34,312 nt of DNA from Candidatus Planktophila sp. (GCA_009694515.1 SHUV01000007.1:1-34312); one strand, 5' to 3'; shown: positions 19,367 through 25,654, counted from the stretch's first letter. Numbers and translations are program-made. The notes: generated by a model from the sequence alone, not told the origin.

Positions 19367-21009
19367 AAGATTCAATACTGGCAGCACTTGATGCTGATCA
19401 AAGGGCGGTAGCACTTGCTACACGTGGTCCGGTTTGTGTCATTGCAGGTGCCGGCACCGGAAAAACTCGCGCAATCACACATCGCATTGCATATGCAGCA
19501 GCGATTGGCACGATGGATCCGCAGAAAGTATTGGCGCTGACATTTACTGCAAAAGCTGCTGGTGAAATGCGTGCCCGGCTTCGCACCCTTGGTGTGCCGA
19601 CCGTTGCCGCTCGCACTATTCACTCTGCCGCCCTTAAGCAACTGCTCTACTTTTGGCCCTCAGTATTTGGTGGGCGCACACCAGATCTAATGACAACTAA
19701 GACCGGATTTCTCACCGAAGCAATTAATCGTGCGGGTCTAAGTGGCTCGCTGCGCGCTACCAACCGCGAACTGATGCGCGATATTGCCGCTGAGATTGAA
19801 TGGGCAAAGGTTTCTCAAGTGGGCCCCACTGATTACATCGATGAAGTAAGTAAGCGAATGCAGAAACCTCGCCTTACGCCAGAGCAGATGGTTCAGGTCT
19901 ATACCGCCTATGAATCAATTAAAAAGCAAGAGCTTGCTATTGATTTCGAAGATGTACTTCTCTTATGTTCTGCGATGTTAGAAGAAGAGCGCGATGTGCG
20001 CGAGCGGGTGCAAGACCAATATCGGTATTTCACTATCGATGAGTACCAAGATATTTCTCCCATTCAACAGCGACTGATTAATGCCTGGCTTGGAACGCGC
20101 ACAGATATCTGTGTCGTTGGTGACCCCGCCCAAACTATTTACTCATTTGCTGGCGCCACCCCGGTATTTCTCAATACATTTACCCAACGTTTTCCGGAGG
20201 CCGAAGTTATCCGTTTAACAACTGGATACCGCTCCACTCCGGAAATCACATTTGCCGCCAATGCGCTCTTGCGTCACGGAACTATGGGTCAAGAACTTGT
20301 TGCCTTTAATAGCCATGGCTCAAAACCAATTGTCACCGGCTATGGCGATGAGCCGGCCGAGATTGGCGGAGTCATGGCGCAAATCAACGCCCTGTTGGTA
20401 AATGGCACCCAGCCACAAGAGGTTGCAATCTTGGCTAGAACTAATGCACAACTTAAGGGTGCAGAGAAAGCGATGCTGGCGCAGAAGATTCCATATCAAG
20501 TGCGCAATACGGAAAGATTCTTTGAACGCCGGGAAGTGCGTGATTTCCTCAAGCAAGTGCGGCAAGCATCGGTTATTCCGGCTGAAGGCCAAGGATGGAT
20601 CGATGAACTACGCTCCCTTGCCCAGCCCTACTTAACGGGTGAAGCAATTGATGGAATTGCTGCGCTGCTGCATTTAGCGCGCGAACTTGATGACGATGAT
20701 AATTTTTCTCCGAAAACTCTGCGCACATATCTGCGTGAAGTAGAAGATCGAGTGCAACAGAACAATCCACCGACCATGCCGGTTGTCACACTGGCAACGC
20801 TGCATGCAGCTAAAGGCCTGGAATGGGAACGGGTATTTCTGATCGGTGCATCAGATGGCCAATTGCCGTTGACCAATAGTTCTGGGCAGGCTGTGATTGA
20901 GGAGGAGCGGAGGCTCTTTTATGTGGGGATCACCCGCGCCAAGGCTGATCTGCATATCTCCTATCGGGGTAATCCAAGCCAATTCCTGCGTGAATCAGGC
21001 CTTATTTAA
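19357..21009 (+). CDS. uvrD2: ATP-dependent DNA helicase UvrD2, short form
   Basis: A superfamily 1A 3'-5' DNA helicase of 550 residues. Motifs run in order: GAGTGKTRAI (Walker A, 31-37), FTAKAAGEMRARL, FTIDEYQDISPIQQ (II), GDPAQTIYSFAGA (III), TGYRSTPEI (IV), TLHAAKGLEWERVFLIG (V) and RLFYVGITRAKADLH (VI). It ends with NPSQFLRESGLI shortly after motif VI. Mycobacterial UvrD2 is about 700 residues and continues into a tetracysteine segment and an HRDC domain; both are missing. The position after nudC (10-nt overlap) and before whiB7 supports the UvrD2 assignment over UvrD1/PcrA. Confidence 0.88.
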   Translation: MAIEDSILAALDADQRAVALATRGPVCVIAGAGTGKTRAITHRIAYAAAIGTMDPQKVLALTFTAKAAGEMRARLRTLGVPTVAARTIHSAALKQLLYFWPSVFGGRTPDLMTTKTGFLTEAINRAGLSGSLRATNRELMRDIAAEIEWAKVSQVGPTDYIDEVSKRMQKPRLTPEQMVQVYTAYESIKKQELAIDFEDVLLLCSAMLEEERDVRERVQDQYRYFTIDEYQDISPIQQRLINAWLGTRTDICVVGDPAQTIYSFAGATPVFLNTFTQRFPEAEVIRLTTGYRSTPEITFAANALLRHGTMGQELVAFNSHGSKPIVTGYGDEPAEIGGVMAQINALLVNGTQPQEVAILARTNAQLKGAEKAMLAQKIPYQVRNTERFFERREVRDFLKQVRQASVIPAEGQGWIDELRSLAQPYLTGEAIDGIAALLHLARELDDDDNFSPKTLRTYLREVEDRVQQNNPPTMPVVTLATLHAAKGLEWERVFLIGASDGQLPLTNSSGQAVIEEERRLFYVGITRAKADLHISYRGNPSQFLRESGLI

Positions 21010-21044
21010 TTGCCTTGCACGAAGCAATGACCATCTTGTACCCT
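21003..21044 (+). promoter_or_regulatory. Predicted whiB7 promoter with an AT tract next to the -35
   Basis: A -35-like TTGCAC (21015-21020) and a -10 TACCCT (21039-21044) are separated by 18 nt. An uninterrupted A/T run (21003-21011, TATTTAATT) ends three bases before the -35. In mycobacteria WhiB7 activates its own and other promoters by binding SigA while its AT-hook contacts an AT-rich stretch just upstream of the -35. This layout fits that mode. The AT run overlaps the last uvrD2 codons. The transcript should start near 21051. Confidence 0.5.
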
Positions 21045-21095
21045 TTATCTTCGGGTTCTAGAACTACTAGAGCACGAAGTAGAAAGGGATTGAAA

Positions 21096-21287
21096 ATGGC
21101 AAATGTCATGACTTCAATCATCACAGCAGGCGCATGCGCTGCTGCACCTTCTGCTGCTTTCACACATTCAACAGCTTCTGCAACCAAGCGTTCACATAAG
21201 CGAACAGTTTGGCCCACAGCTACAAAGTCAGCGTTTTACGCCAACTTTTATGCAGTGGATGAGGCTACTGGAGTACTAATCGGATAA
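21096..21287 (+). CDS. whiB7 leader peptide ORF (63 codons)
   Basis: A small ORF between uvrD2 and whiB7, starting MANVMTSIITAGACAAAPSA and ending FYAVDEATGVLIG. The ATG has AAAGGGA upstream at 6 nt. An in-frame start at 21015 would overlap the predicted promoter, so 21096 is preferred. The peptide has an Ala/Ser/Thr-rich first half and a basic middle (TKRSHKRTVWP), with no recognised domain. Its importance is probably its translation: codons 54-57 contain the segment that can pair with the 5' arm of the terminator that follows, and the stop lies 17 nt before that terminator. I infer a regulatory leader ORF, as described upstream of mycobacterial whiB7 and streptomycete wblC. A stand-alone function is possible but has no support here. 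Confidence 0.65.
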   Translation: MANVMTSIITAGACAAAPSAAFTHSTASATKRSHKRTVWPTATKSAFYANFYAVDEATGVLIG

Positions 21288-21345
21288 AACCGAACAGTCC
21301 CACAAGGGCCTCAAATCCACTCGATGGATTTGGAGGTCCTTTTTT
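21254..21345 (+). promoter_or_regulatory. Predicted terminator/antiterminator attenuator of whiB7
   Basis: The terminator is a stem of about 16 bp (21305-21319 with 21325-21340; one bulged G, one G-U pair; loop CTCGA) followed by six Ts (21340-21345). The antiterminator arm is 21254-21265 (A then GTGGAT and GAGGC), inside the leader ORF. It can pair with 21308-21321 over about 12 bp with a 2-nt bulge, which would use up most of the terminator's 5' arm. The two structures are mutually exclusive. A ribosome moving through codons 54-63 would mask the arm and let the terminator form; a ribosome stalled earlier would leave it free and allow read-through into whiB7. Confidence 0.65.
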
Positions 21346-21406
21346 ATTACCTAAACAAAAAATATAGGAGCAAGACCAACTAGAGAGATAACAGGGGGTG
21401 AGAACG

Positions 21407-21778
21407 ATGAGCGTTCTCTTCAGCGAACTACAGGTACCAGGCTGGGCAGAGACCGGCGAAAAGATTGGCCTAAACGATGTGACATTCACATACGACAACG
21501 CCAAGGCTTTCACCCTGCCATGCCATCAAGCTGACCCTGAACTCTTCTACTCAGAGACAGATCAGGGAATTGCAGAGGCGAAGGCGCTCTGTGGCACATG
21601 TCCGGTGCGCAACAAGTGTCTGGATGGCGCGCTCTCACGCCAAGAACCGTGCGGGGTGTGGGGTGGTCAGCTCATCGAAGATGGCGTGATCATTGAACGT
21701 AAGCGTCGGGCAGGTAGACCACCACGTCAGGTGATTGCAGCTGCGCGCATTGTTCAGAACGAGCAAGCACTGGCTTAA
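21407..21778 (+). CDS. whiB7: WhiB7-type redox-sensitive transcription factor
   Basis: A WhiB-family [4Fe-4S] regulator of 123 residues. Cluster Cys residues are Cys39, 62, 65 and 71 (C-x22-C-x2-C-x5-C), followed by the family turn GVWGG (83-87), which in WhiB7 contributes to contact with the primary sigma factor. After it comes a basic AT-hook-like tail, RKRRAGRPPRQ (98-108), which distinguishes WhiB7 from other WhiB proteins. In mycobacteria WhiB7 induces intrinsic antibiotic resistance genes. The start is the ATG at 21407, with GGGGGTGAG 4 nt upstream; a GTG at 21398 is less likely. The gene follows the leader ORF and terminator and sits after uvrD2, as in mycobacteria. It converges with the next gene (19 nt apart). 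Confidence 0.9.
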   Translation: MSVLFSELQVPGWAETGEKIGLNDVTFTYDNAKAFTLPCHQADPELFYSETDQGIAEAKALCGTCPVRNKCLDGALSRQEPCGVWGGQLIEDGVIIERKRRAGRPPRQVIAAARIVQNEQALA

Positions 21779-21797
21779 GTCGGGTAATTGGCTTAAC

Positions 21798-22919
21798 TTA
21801 AAAGGCACACCCACAGAGTGGGTGGCGAGGGATCGCCACCACCTGTGGGTAGGCAAGTAATTGATAGTCAATTGAAATGGCTATTCCGAGCAGCGCTGAG
21901 AAGTCTGCCGCCGTATCTGTCTGATTAGCGACAGTGGTGGCATCACAAAATTGCACAATCAATGAAGCCGCCATCGCCGCAATAAAATGAGCGGCAATTT
22001 GTGGGTATTCCTTTGCAACATCTGGCGTGAAATCAAGTAGATCTACCACACCACGTTGTTCCCTGGATGAAAGCTCATAGCAACGCAGGCAGGGACTCAC
22101 TCCCGGAATTACGAGTGGACCAATCAGTGCGCTGTCTGCGCGTGGAGAAGGAATGATGAGAAATTTCTCGCCAGAGCTCATCCAGAGTGAAAGAGTTTCG
22201 GGATTGATATCACCGCAATGAATACGTAAATCAGGAGTTGATGCCTCGTCTAGATAATTCTCTTCGCGATCAAGTGGAAATAACGCAAGTTCTCTTCTCA
22301 TCATCTCGCAATGGCTCTTAAAGGCCGTCCCAGTATCTGATTGCCGGAATGTCGAAAGTGCCATATCGATATCACCAATCAGCGGATATCGCCCACGAGA
22401 AGTCGGGGTAAAGCGCACCTGGGAAAACCCACTTGCGAGTAGAAGTGAATAGAGAAGTGTGGCAACTCGATTGTTTCCAGAAATTTCGCAGAGGTAATTT
22501 TGCCGGGAACTTAATGTTTCAACGCCGCCATCGATAACACCAGCAATCCAATTAGTTTGGTTTAACTCAGGTGCGCACCGGCGTTGTAGTTGTTGGACTC
22601 CAGCATCAACTGCGGGTCTACTATTTTTCTTCACTCGGTTATCTAACTTCGAGACAAAACGTTGGGAAACTCTGAGCACACCTTGCTTGTGGTTGATTAA
22701 TTCTTCTACTTCGAGTTGAGCTAAGAGCGCGCTCACTGTTGCACTAAGTACGTTGGGTGTTTGCAGGATCTCTTTCTCAGACTTTCCGGCAACGAGTGCC
22801 AGAGCGATCACCTTCTCTTCCGGGGTGTAGATCCGAATGACTCGCTTAAGAGTTCCTAGGAAGTATTGGCCGGGTGTAGTGCTCTGACTTAGCGCAACAC
22901 CGCCCTTGAGTTCTCTCAT
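21798..22919 (-). CDS. TOMM cyclodehydratase-like / ThiF-family protein
   Basis: A 373-residue protein resembling the E1/ThiF-like part of azoline-forming cyclodehydratases and of actinobacterial TOMM-leader-binding proteins. An N-terminal winged-helix-like part (YTPEEKVIALALVAGKSEKE, LLAQLEVEELINH) resembles a peptide-clamp region. The middle has GNNRVATLLYSLLLASGFSQ, a Rossmann-like segment. The C-terminal part has GPLVIPGVSPCLRCYELSSR and the terminal HPLCGCAF; CxxC plus CxC is the structural zinc site of this family. No YcaO partner, dehydrogenase or precursor peptide lies nearby. I prefer the ATG at 22919 (MRELKGGVALS) to a GTG at 22937. A similar gene (Rv3196 type) occurs at this place in mycobacteria. 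Function unknown; no catalytic role is claimed. Confidence 0.7.
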   Translation of the reverse strand: MRELKGGVALSQSTTPGQYFLGTLKRVIRIYTPEEKVIALALVAGKSEKEILQTPNVLSATVSALLAQLEVEELINHKQGVLRVSQRFVSKLDNRVKKNSRPAVDAGVQQLQRRCAPELNQTNWIAGVIDGGVETLSSRQNYLCEISGNNRVATLLYSLLLASGFSQVRFTPTSRGRYPLIGDIDMALSTFRQSDTGTAFKSHCEMMRRELALFPLDREENYLDEASTPDLRIHCGDINPETLSLWMSSGEKFLIIPSPRADSALIGPLVIPGVSPCLRCYELSSREQRGVVDLLDFTPDVAKEYPQIAAHFIAAMAASLIVQFCDATTVANQTDTAADFSALLGIAISIDYQLLAYPQVVAIPRHPLCGCAF

Positions 22920-22996
22920 GTGGCAAAGGATGCGCACTTGCCTCGGCCTGAACTTGCCAGCGCCGCCGCCGCTGTGTGCAAGGCGAGTGTTTTCTC

Positions 22997-23002
22997 ACCC
23001 TA
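22997..23002 (-). promoter_or_regulatory. Candidate -10 element for the ThiF/TOMM-like gene
   Basis: Minus-strand TAGGGT (plus-strand ACCCTA) lies upstream of the gene beginning at 22919, which would give a leader of about 70 nt. I do not find a clear -35 or a strong Shine-Dalgarno, so this is weak. Confidence 0.25.
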
Positions 23003-23023
23003 TGAGTGCAGGGGAGTACTGCG

Positions 23024-23063
23024 CGTAAAAAAATAACCCCCGCTCAGTGAGCGAGGGTTATTT
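23024..23063 (-). terminator. Intrinsic terminator after the DUF5679 gene
   Basis: AAATAACCC (23031-23039) pairs with GGGTTATTT (23055-23063), and the inner CGCT/AGCG continues the stem around a CAGTG loop, with one mismatch. Read on the minus strand the hairpin is followed by a T tract (complement of the A run at 23027-23033). It ends the DUF5679 transcript (stop at 23082) and separates it from the ThiF-like gene. Confidence 0.8.
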
Positions 23064-23081
23064 CTACGTATAAGCGGTGAC

Positions 23082-23252
23082 TTATTCTGCCTTCTTGCCG
23101 AGAATGCGATTTACCTTGGTGCCACACACTGGGCAAATACCCTGTGCCATGCGACGACCAGACTCAGAGATCTTTACTGTTCCTTCAAAATCACGCTTCG
23201 CTTTGCACTTAACGCAGTAAGCGTCACCCTTGTATGTCTCTACCTCTGCCAT
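23082..23252 (-). CDS. DUF5679 zinc-ribbon protein
   Basis: A 56-residue protein with two Cys pairs, YCVKCKAKRDF and GICPVCGTKVNRILGK, forming a small zinc ribbon. The first pair and its flanks (KGDAYCVKCKAKR) match the actinobacterial DUF5679 family, whose role is unknown. The start is set by GGAGG (plus-strand cctcc near 23259), which lies about 5 nt before the ATG at 23250-23252. An in-frame ATG 21 nt further upstream precedes the Shine-Dalgarno and is rejected. It is followed by a strong terminator and seems to be its own unit. Confidence 0.85.
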   Translation of the reverse strand: MAEVETYKGDAYCVKCKAKRDFEGTVKISESGRRMAQGICPVCGTKVNRILGKKAE

Positions 23253-23371
23253 TTTTGCCTCCGTTCGACTCATGAGCTAGGCGCCATGCGTACTGGTTAA
23301 AACAGTACTCTGCGCCACGCTCAAAATCGGGGAAATCACGCGTAGATTCCCTTACATCTTTATTCCAAGGT

Positions 23372-23392
23372 TTATCGAAGGCTTATCGAAGG
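23372..23392. repeat. Short direct repeat TTATCGAAGG x2
   Basis: TTATCGAAGG occurs at 23372-23381 and 23383-23392 with a period of 11 nt, just past the stop codon of the YgjP-like gene. The period is near one helical turn, but two copies may arise by chance or slippage. No role is assigned. Confidence 0.5.
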
Positions 23393-23395
23393 AAG

Positions 23396-23980
23396 TCAGG
23401 GCAGTTTTGAGAGTTCGGTGGGGGCCAGAAGGGCGCGTTCGGCCGCCTCATAGCCATCCAGATAAGCAGTTGCCAACTCAGAGTCCTCAAAACGGGATAA
23501 AACTTCGGTGAATCCTTGTCCGTGGTCGAAGTATTGAAGGTGGATGGCTTCATGGAAGAGCACATAGTCCCGGGCGTATTCAGGAGCTAGCTTCAAACGG
23601 TCTGAGATTCTGATGGTGCGATCAACGCTGGTACATGAGCCCCAGCGCTCGCGCATCGGCCTGAACGTGACAGAAACGGGGCGAATAGTGATTTCGGGAG
23701 CCAACTCGGTGAGTAATTCATCGATACGCCGGGCCAAATCTGCCTCACCAGGGGTCTGGGACTGCTCTTGGCTGCGAATCTTGGCAATCATCTCGGGCAC
23801 GATCACTCGTTCGTCAGCTTTACTCAAGCGCGCTGGAATGGAGATGACAATTCTTCCACCCTGTCGATAGGCAGAGATACTTTTCTTTCGCCGAGCAGAG
23901 CGAATGACGATGATTTCGCCTTCGCCGAGCCCGGGCAGAGTCTCTTCCTCGAATTCGCCCGGAAAGTCTGAAGTACTCAT
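23396..23980 (-). CDS. YgjP/DUF45-type metallopeptidase (M48-like)
   Basis: A 194-residue protein of the YgjP-like (DUF45) family. The signature is complete: MRERWGSCTSVDRTIRISDR, then LFHEAIHLQYFDHGQGF, with the HExxH zinc motif and a third His downstream (family pattern HEl.H......H...F). There is no signal peptide or membrane helix, so it is cytosolic. The physiological substrate is unknown. I chose the ATG at 23978-23980 (MSTSDFPGEFEEE). An upstream in-frame start at 24013 adds an unlikely hydrophobic stretch (MIEIFFYYISS) and lies beyond a -10 element (TACATT, minus strand, 23987-23992) that is 6 nt from 23980. Confidence 0.87.
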   Translation of the reverse strand: MSTSDFPGEFEEETLPGLGEGEIIVIRSARRKKSISAYRQGGRIVISIPARLSKADERVIVPEMIAKIRSQEQSQTPGEADLARRIDELLTELAPEITIRPVSVTFRPMRERWGSCTSVDRTIRISDRLKLAPEYARDYVLFHEAIHLQYFDHGQGFTEVLSRFEDSELATAYLDGYEAAERALLAPTELSKLP

Positions 23981-23986
23981 TGAGGA

Positions 23987-23992
23987 AATGTA
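23987..23992 (-). promoter_or_regulatory. -10 element of the YgjP-like gene, leaderless type
   Basis: Minus-strand TACATT lies 6 nt from the ATG at 23980 with no Shine-Dalgarno, so the mRNA would begin at the start codon. A TTCTTG -35-like hexamer lies 18 nt upstream (24011-24016). This promoter placement helps decide the start codon. Confidence 0.45.
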
Positions 23993-24032
23993 ATAGAAAA
24001 AGATTTCAATCAAGAAGAATTCAGAATATTTG

Positions 24033-24050
24033 ACAAGAAATTTTTCTTGT
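24033..24050. repeat. Perfect inverted repeat in the YgjP upstream region
   Basis: ACAAGAAA and TTTCTTGT are perfect 8-bp complements separated by two T bases. The repeat sits between the YgjP-like gene's promoter and the predicted promoter of the small RNA at 24103. It could be an operator for either. No regulator can be named. Confidence 0.5.
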
Positions 24051-24067
24051 GTCTTCGCGATTTACAT

Positions 24068-24096
24068 TTGATTCCAGCAAAAAACTCTCGTACTTT
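24068..24096 (+). promoter_or_regulatory. Predicted promoter of a small RNA
   Basis: TTGATT (24068-24073) and TACTTT (24091-24096) are separated by exactly 17 nt, a good primary-sigma promoter. The expected start, about 7 nt after the -10, is 24103. That is the base before the outer helix of the structured RNA described next. Confidence 0.5.
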
Positions 24097-24102
24097 GCTC
24101 AT

Positions 24103-24185
24103 ACGAAGTCCTCGGATAACCGTTTGATATCTGCAAGGGGAAGGCAGATATTAAAATGTGCGCCCGGGGACTTCGCTTTTCTTTT
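24103..24185 (+). ncRNA. Candidate structured small RNA (about 83 nt), unknown family
   Basis: The 5' and 3' ends form a 12-bp helix (24104-24115 with 24164-24175, one G-U pair). Inside it a second hairpin of about 12 bp (24123-24134 with 24144-24155) closes a purine-only 9-nt loop, AAGGGGAAG. Single-stranded linkers are 24116-24122 and 24156-24163. The outer helix is followed by CTTTTCTTTT, a terminator-like tract on the plus strand only. A promoter predicts a start at the first base of the fold. There is no ORF. It does not look like tRNA, SRP RNA, tmRNA, 6S or a riboswitch I know. The alternative is merely a terminator structure in the 3' region of the neighbouring minus-strand gene, but the T tract is on the wrong side for that. 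Confidence 0.45.
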
Positions 24186-24193
24186 AGGGCAAT

Positions 24194-25507
24194 TTAGAGC
24201 AGGCCGCTGAGGTCATCTGGAATCTGGGCAGATTTCATGAATTTTTCAGGATCGAGTAGCTCTTGTGCACTTGGCAAAATCCCACTCCAGATCTGATCAC
24301 GAGCTGCAATATCTTTGACTTCGCGAATCTTCTGCCAGAAGGCGCTCGCTTCTCGTGCCAGTCGAGGAGTTACTTGCAATCCAAGAAGTGAAGAGAAGAG
24401 TTGTTGTGATGGTGCGCTCGTTGCACGTTGGCGCCGGTAGATCTCGCGAAGTTGGGCAAGTGCTGGCAAGCGATTACCCGCAGCTTGTGTGGTCACTTCA
24501 TCTGCCCAACCATCGACAAGTGCAAGAACTGTTTCAAGTTTAGAAAGTGCAGCGCGTTGTGCTGGTGTTTCCTCCGGTGTAAAGATCCCTTTATTAAGCG
24601 CAATCGAGAATGAATTCTCGCCAGATTCCGGATTCATCTGGGAAGGATCAAAGTTCTGCATTGCATCTTCGGCTTGGCGTTGAATTGCATCCATATCGAT
24701 ATGAATTCCGCGACCATAATCAACAATGGCGCTGCGAATATAGGCAACGATCCAAGGATTATGTTCGAATAATCTTGCTACCGCGGCTTCCCGAAGTGCG
24801 TGAAAGATATAGACCTCACTCTTTGGGATCTCAAGATCAGTGCTCCACTTTTCAATATTTTCCGGAATCAATACTGGGTGCGCCGGGGTAAGTAAGGGCA
24901 GCCCCACATCGTGCACACCTGTGGCCGAGGCCGAGATTGAGCCAATGGCTTGGCCCAATTGGGTGGCGATCATGGAGCCAATAAATGTGCGCAATAGACC
25001 GGTGATGGCGCCCATGGAGTTGGCCATCTCTTCTGAACTTCCCGATGCATCATCTAGTAGCCCTGAGATTGCAGTGGAGAGTCCAGTAGCAAGTGGCTCC
25101 ATTGTCTGGTGCCAGCCATCGAGTGTGAGATCCACCCAATCGAGTCGACTCACGGCGCGTGGGGAAGAGGAGGATTGCGTTGCTGGAAAATGTGTTGCCT
25201 CATTGAGCCAGAGATCAGAAATTTCAAAGGCGCTAGCAACCACACTGACATCTTTAGTGCCGATTGGTTCTGACCCTTGCGCTTGCACAAATTTCTTTGC
25301 CGTATCTCGCACGACGTTCTTGGGAAGTGCGTCTGTGCTACCACTAGCAAAGGCGGCAAATGGATTGATAAAACCTGCTGGATTTATTCCCATCTGTTCA
25401 AATTGTTTCTGAATTTGTTCCTGCATTTGGCGCATCATCGCTGAAAAATCTTCCGGCTTCTTACCTTCTTCATCTCCATCATCTGGAGTAAATCCAAAAG
25501 GTGACAT
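24194..25507 (-). CDS. TIGR03624/DUF2342-type putative hydrolase (zinc-metalloprotease-like family)
   Basis: A 437-residue actinobacterial protein resembling the TIGR03624 / DUF2342 family (Rv3195 type). Features are an acidic, Gln/Met-rich N-terminus (MSPFGFTPDDGDEEGKKPED, MMRQMQEQIQKQFEQMG), the segment MGAITGLLRTFIGSMIATQL and SASATGVHDVGLPLLTP, and the conserved LREAAVARLFEHNPWIVAYI region. I see no canonical HExxH, so enzymatic activity is uncertain. An upstream in-frame start at 25600 is rejected. AGAGGG lies 6 nt before the ATG at 25505-25507, and a -10 element (TAGACT, minus strand, 25554-25559) lies between the two candidates. In mycobacteria the homologue lies, as here, beside the Lon-like gene. 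Confidence 0.78.
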   Translation of the reverse strand: MSPFGFTPDDGDEEGKKPEDFSAMMRQMQEQIQKQFEQMGINPAGFINPFAAFASGSTDALPKNVVRDTAKKFVQAQGSEPIGTKDVSVVASAFEISDLWLNEATHFPATQSSSSPRAVSRLDWVDLTLDGWHQTMEPLATGLSTAISGLLDDASGSSEEMANSMGAITGLLRTFIGSMIATQLGQAIGSISASATGVHDVGLPLLTPAHPVLIPENIEKWSTDLEIPKSEVYIFHALREAAVARLFEHNPWIVAYIRSAIVDYGRGIHIDMDAIQRQAEDAMQNFDPSQMNPESGENSFSIALNKGIFTPEETPAQRAALSKLETVLALVDGWADEVTTQAAGNRLPALAQLREIYRRQRATSAPSQQLFSSLLGLQVTPRLAREASAFWQKIREVKDIAARDQIWSGILPSAQELLDPEKFMKSAQIPDDLSGLL

Positions 25508-25553
25508 GTGTAACCCTCTTTTCTCTTTCCGCACCGCGCTGTCTTCTGGTTCG

Positions 25554-25601
25554 AGTCTATTCAGATGCATCGAAATAGGCAGTGCCAAAATTCGATACAT
25601 C
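25554..25601. promoter_or_regulatory. TAGACT -10 (minus) and long inverted repeat between divergent genes
   Basis: GATGCATCGAA (25564-25574) and TTCGATACATC (25591-25601) match in 10 of 11 positions as an inverted repeat. The inside contains a further GGCA-G-TGCC. The repeat begins 5 bp upstream of the minus-strand TAGACT at 25554-25559 that would serve the gene starting at 25507, so it covers that promoter's -35 region. It is a plausible operator for the divergent pair 25507/25662. Function unproven. Confidence 0.4.
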
Positions 25602-25648
25602 TAGATCTATTGCAACCATAAGGGTCAGCACTTTCTTCCCAGAACGGG

Positions 25649-25654
25649 TAGGCT
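25649..25654 (+). promoter_or_regulatory. -10 element for the 25662 operon, leaderless type
   Basis: TAGGCT lies 7 nt before the ATG at 25662, with no Shine-Dalgarno. It is the same hexamer and spacing as in front of other genes here. It would drive the membrane protein, Lon-like and UPF0182 genes. Confidence 0.5.

Noticed and set aside
21010..21095. HRDC domain or missing 3' end of uvrD2 after a frameshift
   Set aside because: I looked for continuation in the other frames after 21009 and saw only the promoter-like region and leader ORF, with no HRDC-like or Cys-rich sequence.
24103..24185. Possible SRP 4.5S RNA, tRNA or 6C RNA
   Set aside because: There is no GGAA tetraloop with the SRP symmetric loop, no T-loop or anticodon arm, and no loops of six or more C on either strand. 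It is kept only as an unclassified candidate RNA.
24840..25412. Open frame of 190 codons on the plus strand opposite the TIGR03624-type gene
   Set aside because: Antisense to a family-matching protein; the translation has low-complexity Ser/Ala content and no domain.
25508..25600. 31-residue N-terminal extension of the TIGR03624-type protein
   Set aside because: The ATG at 25507 has AGAGGG at the right distance, and a -10 element lies inside the extension.
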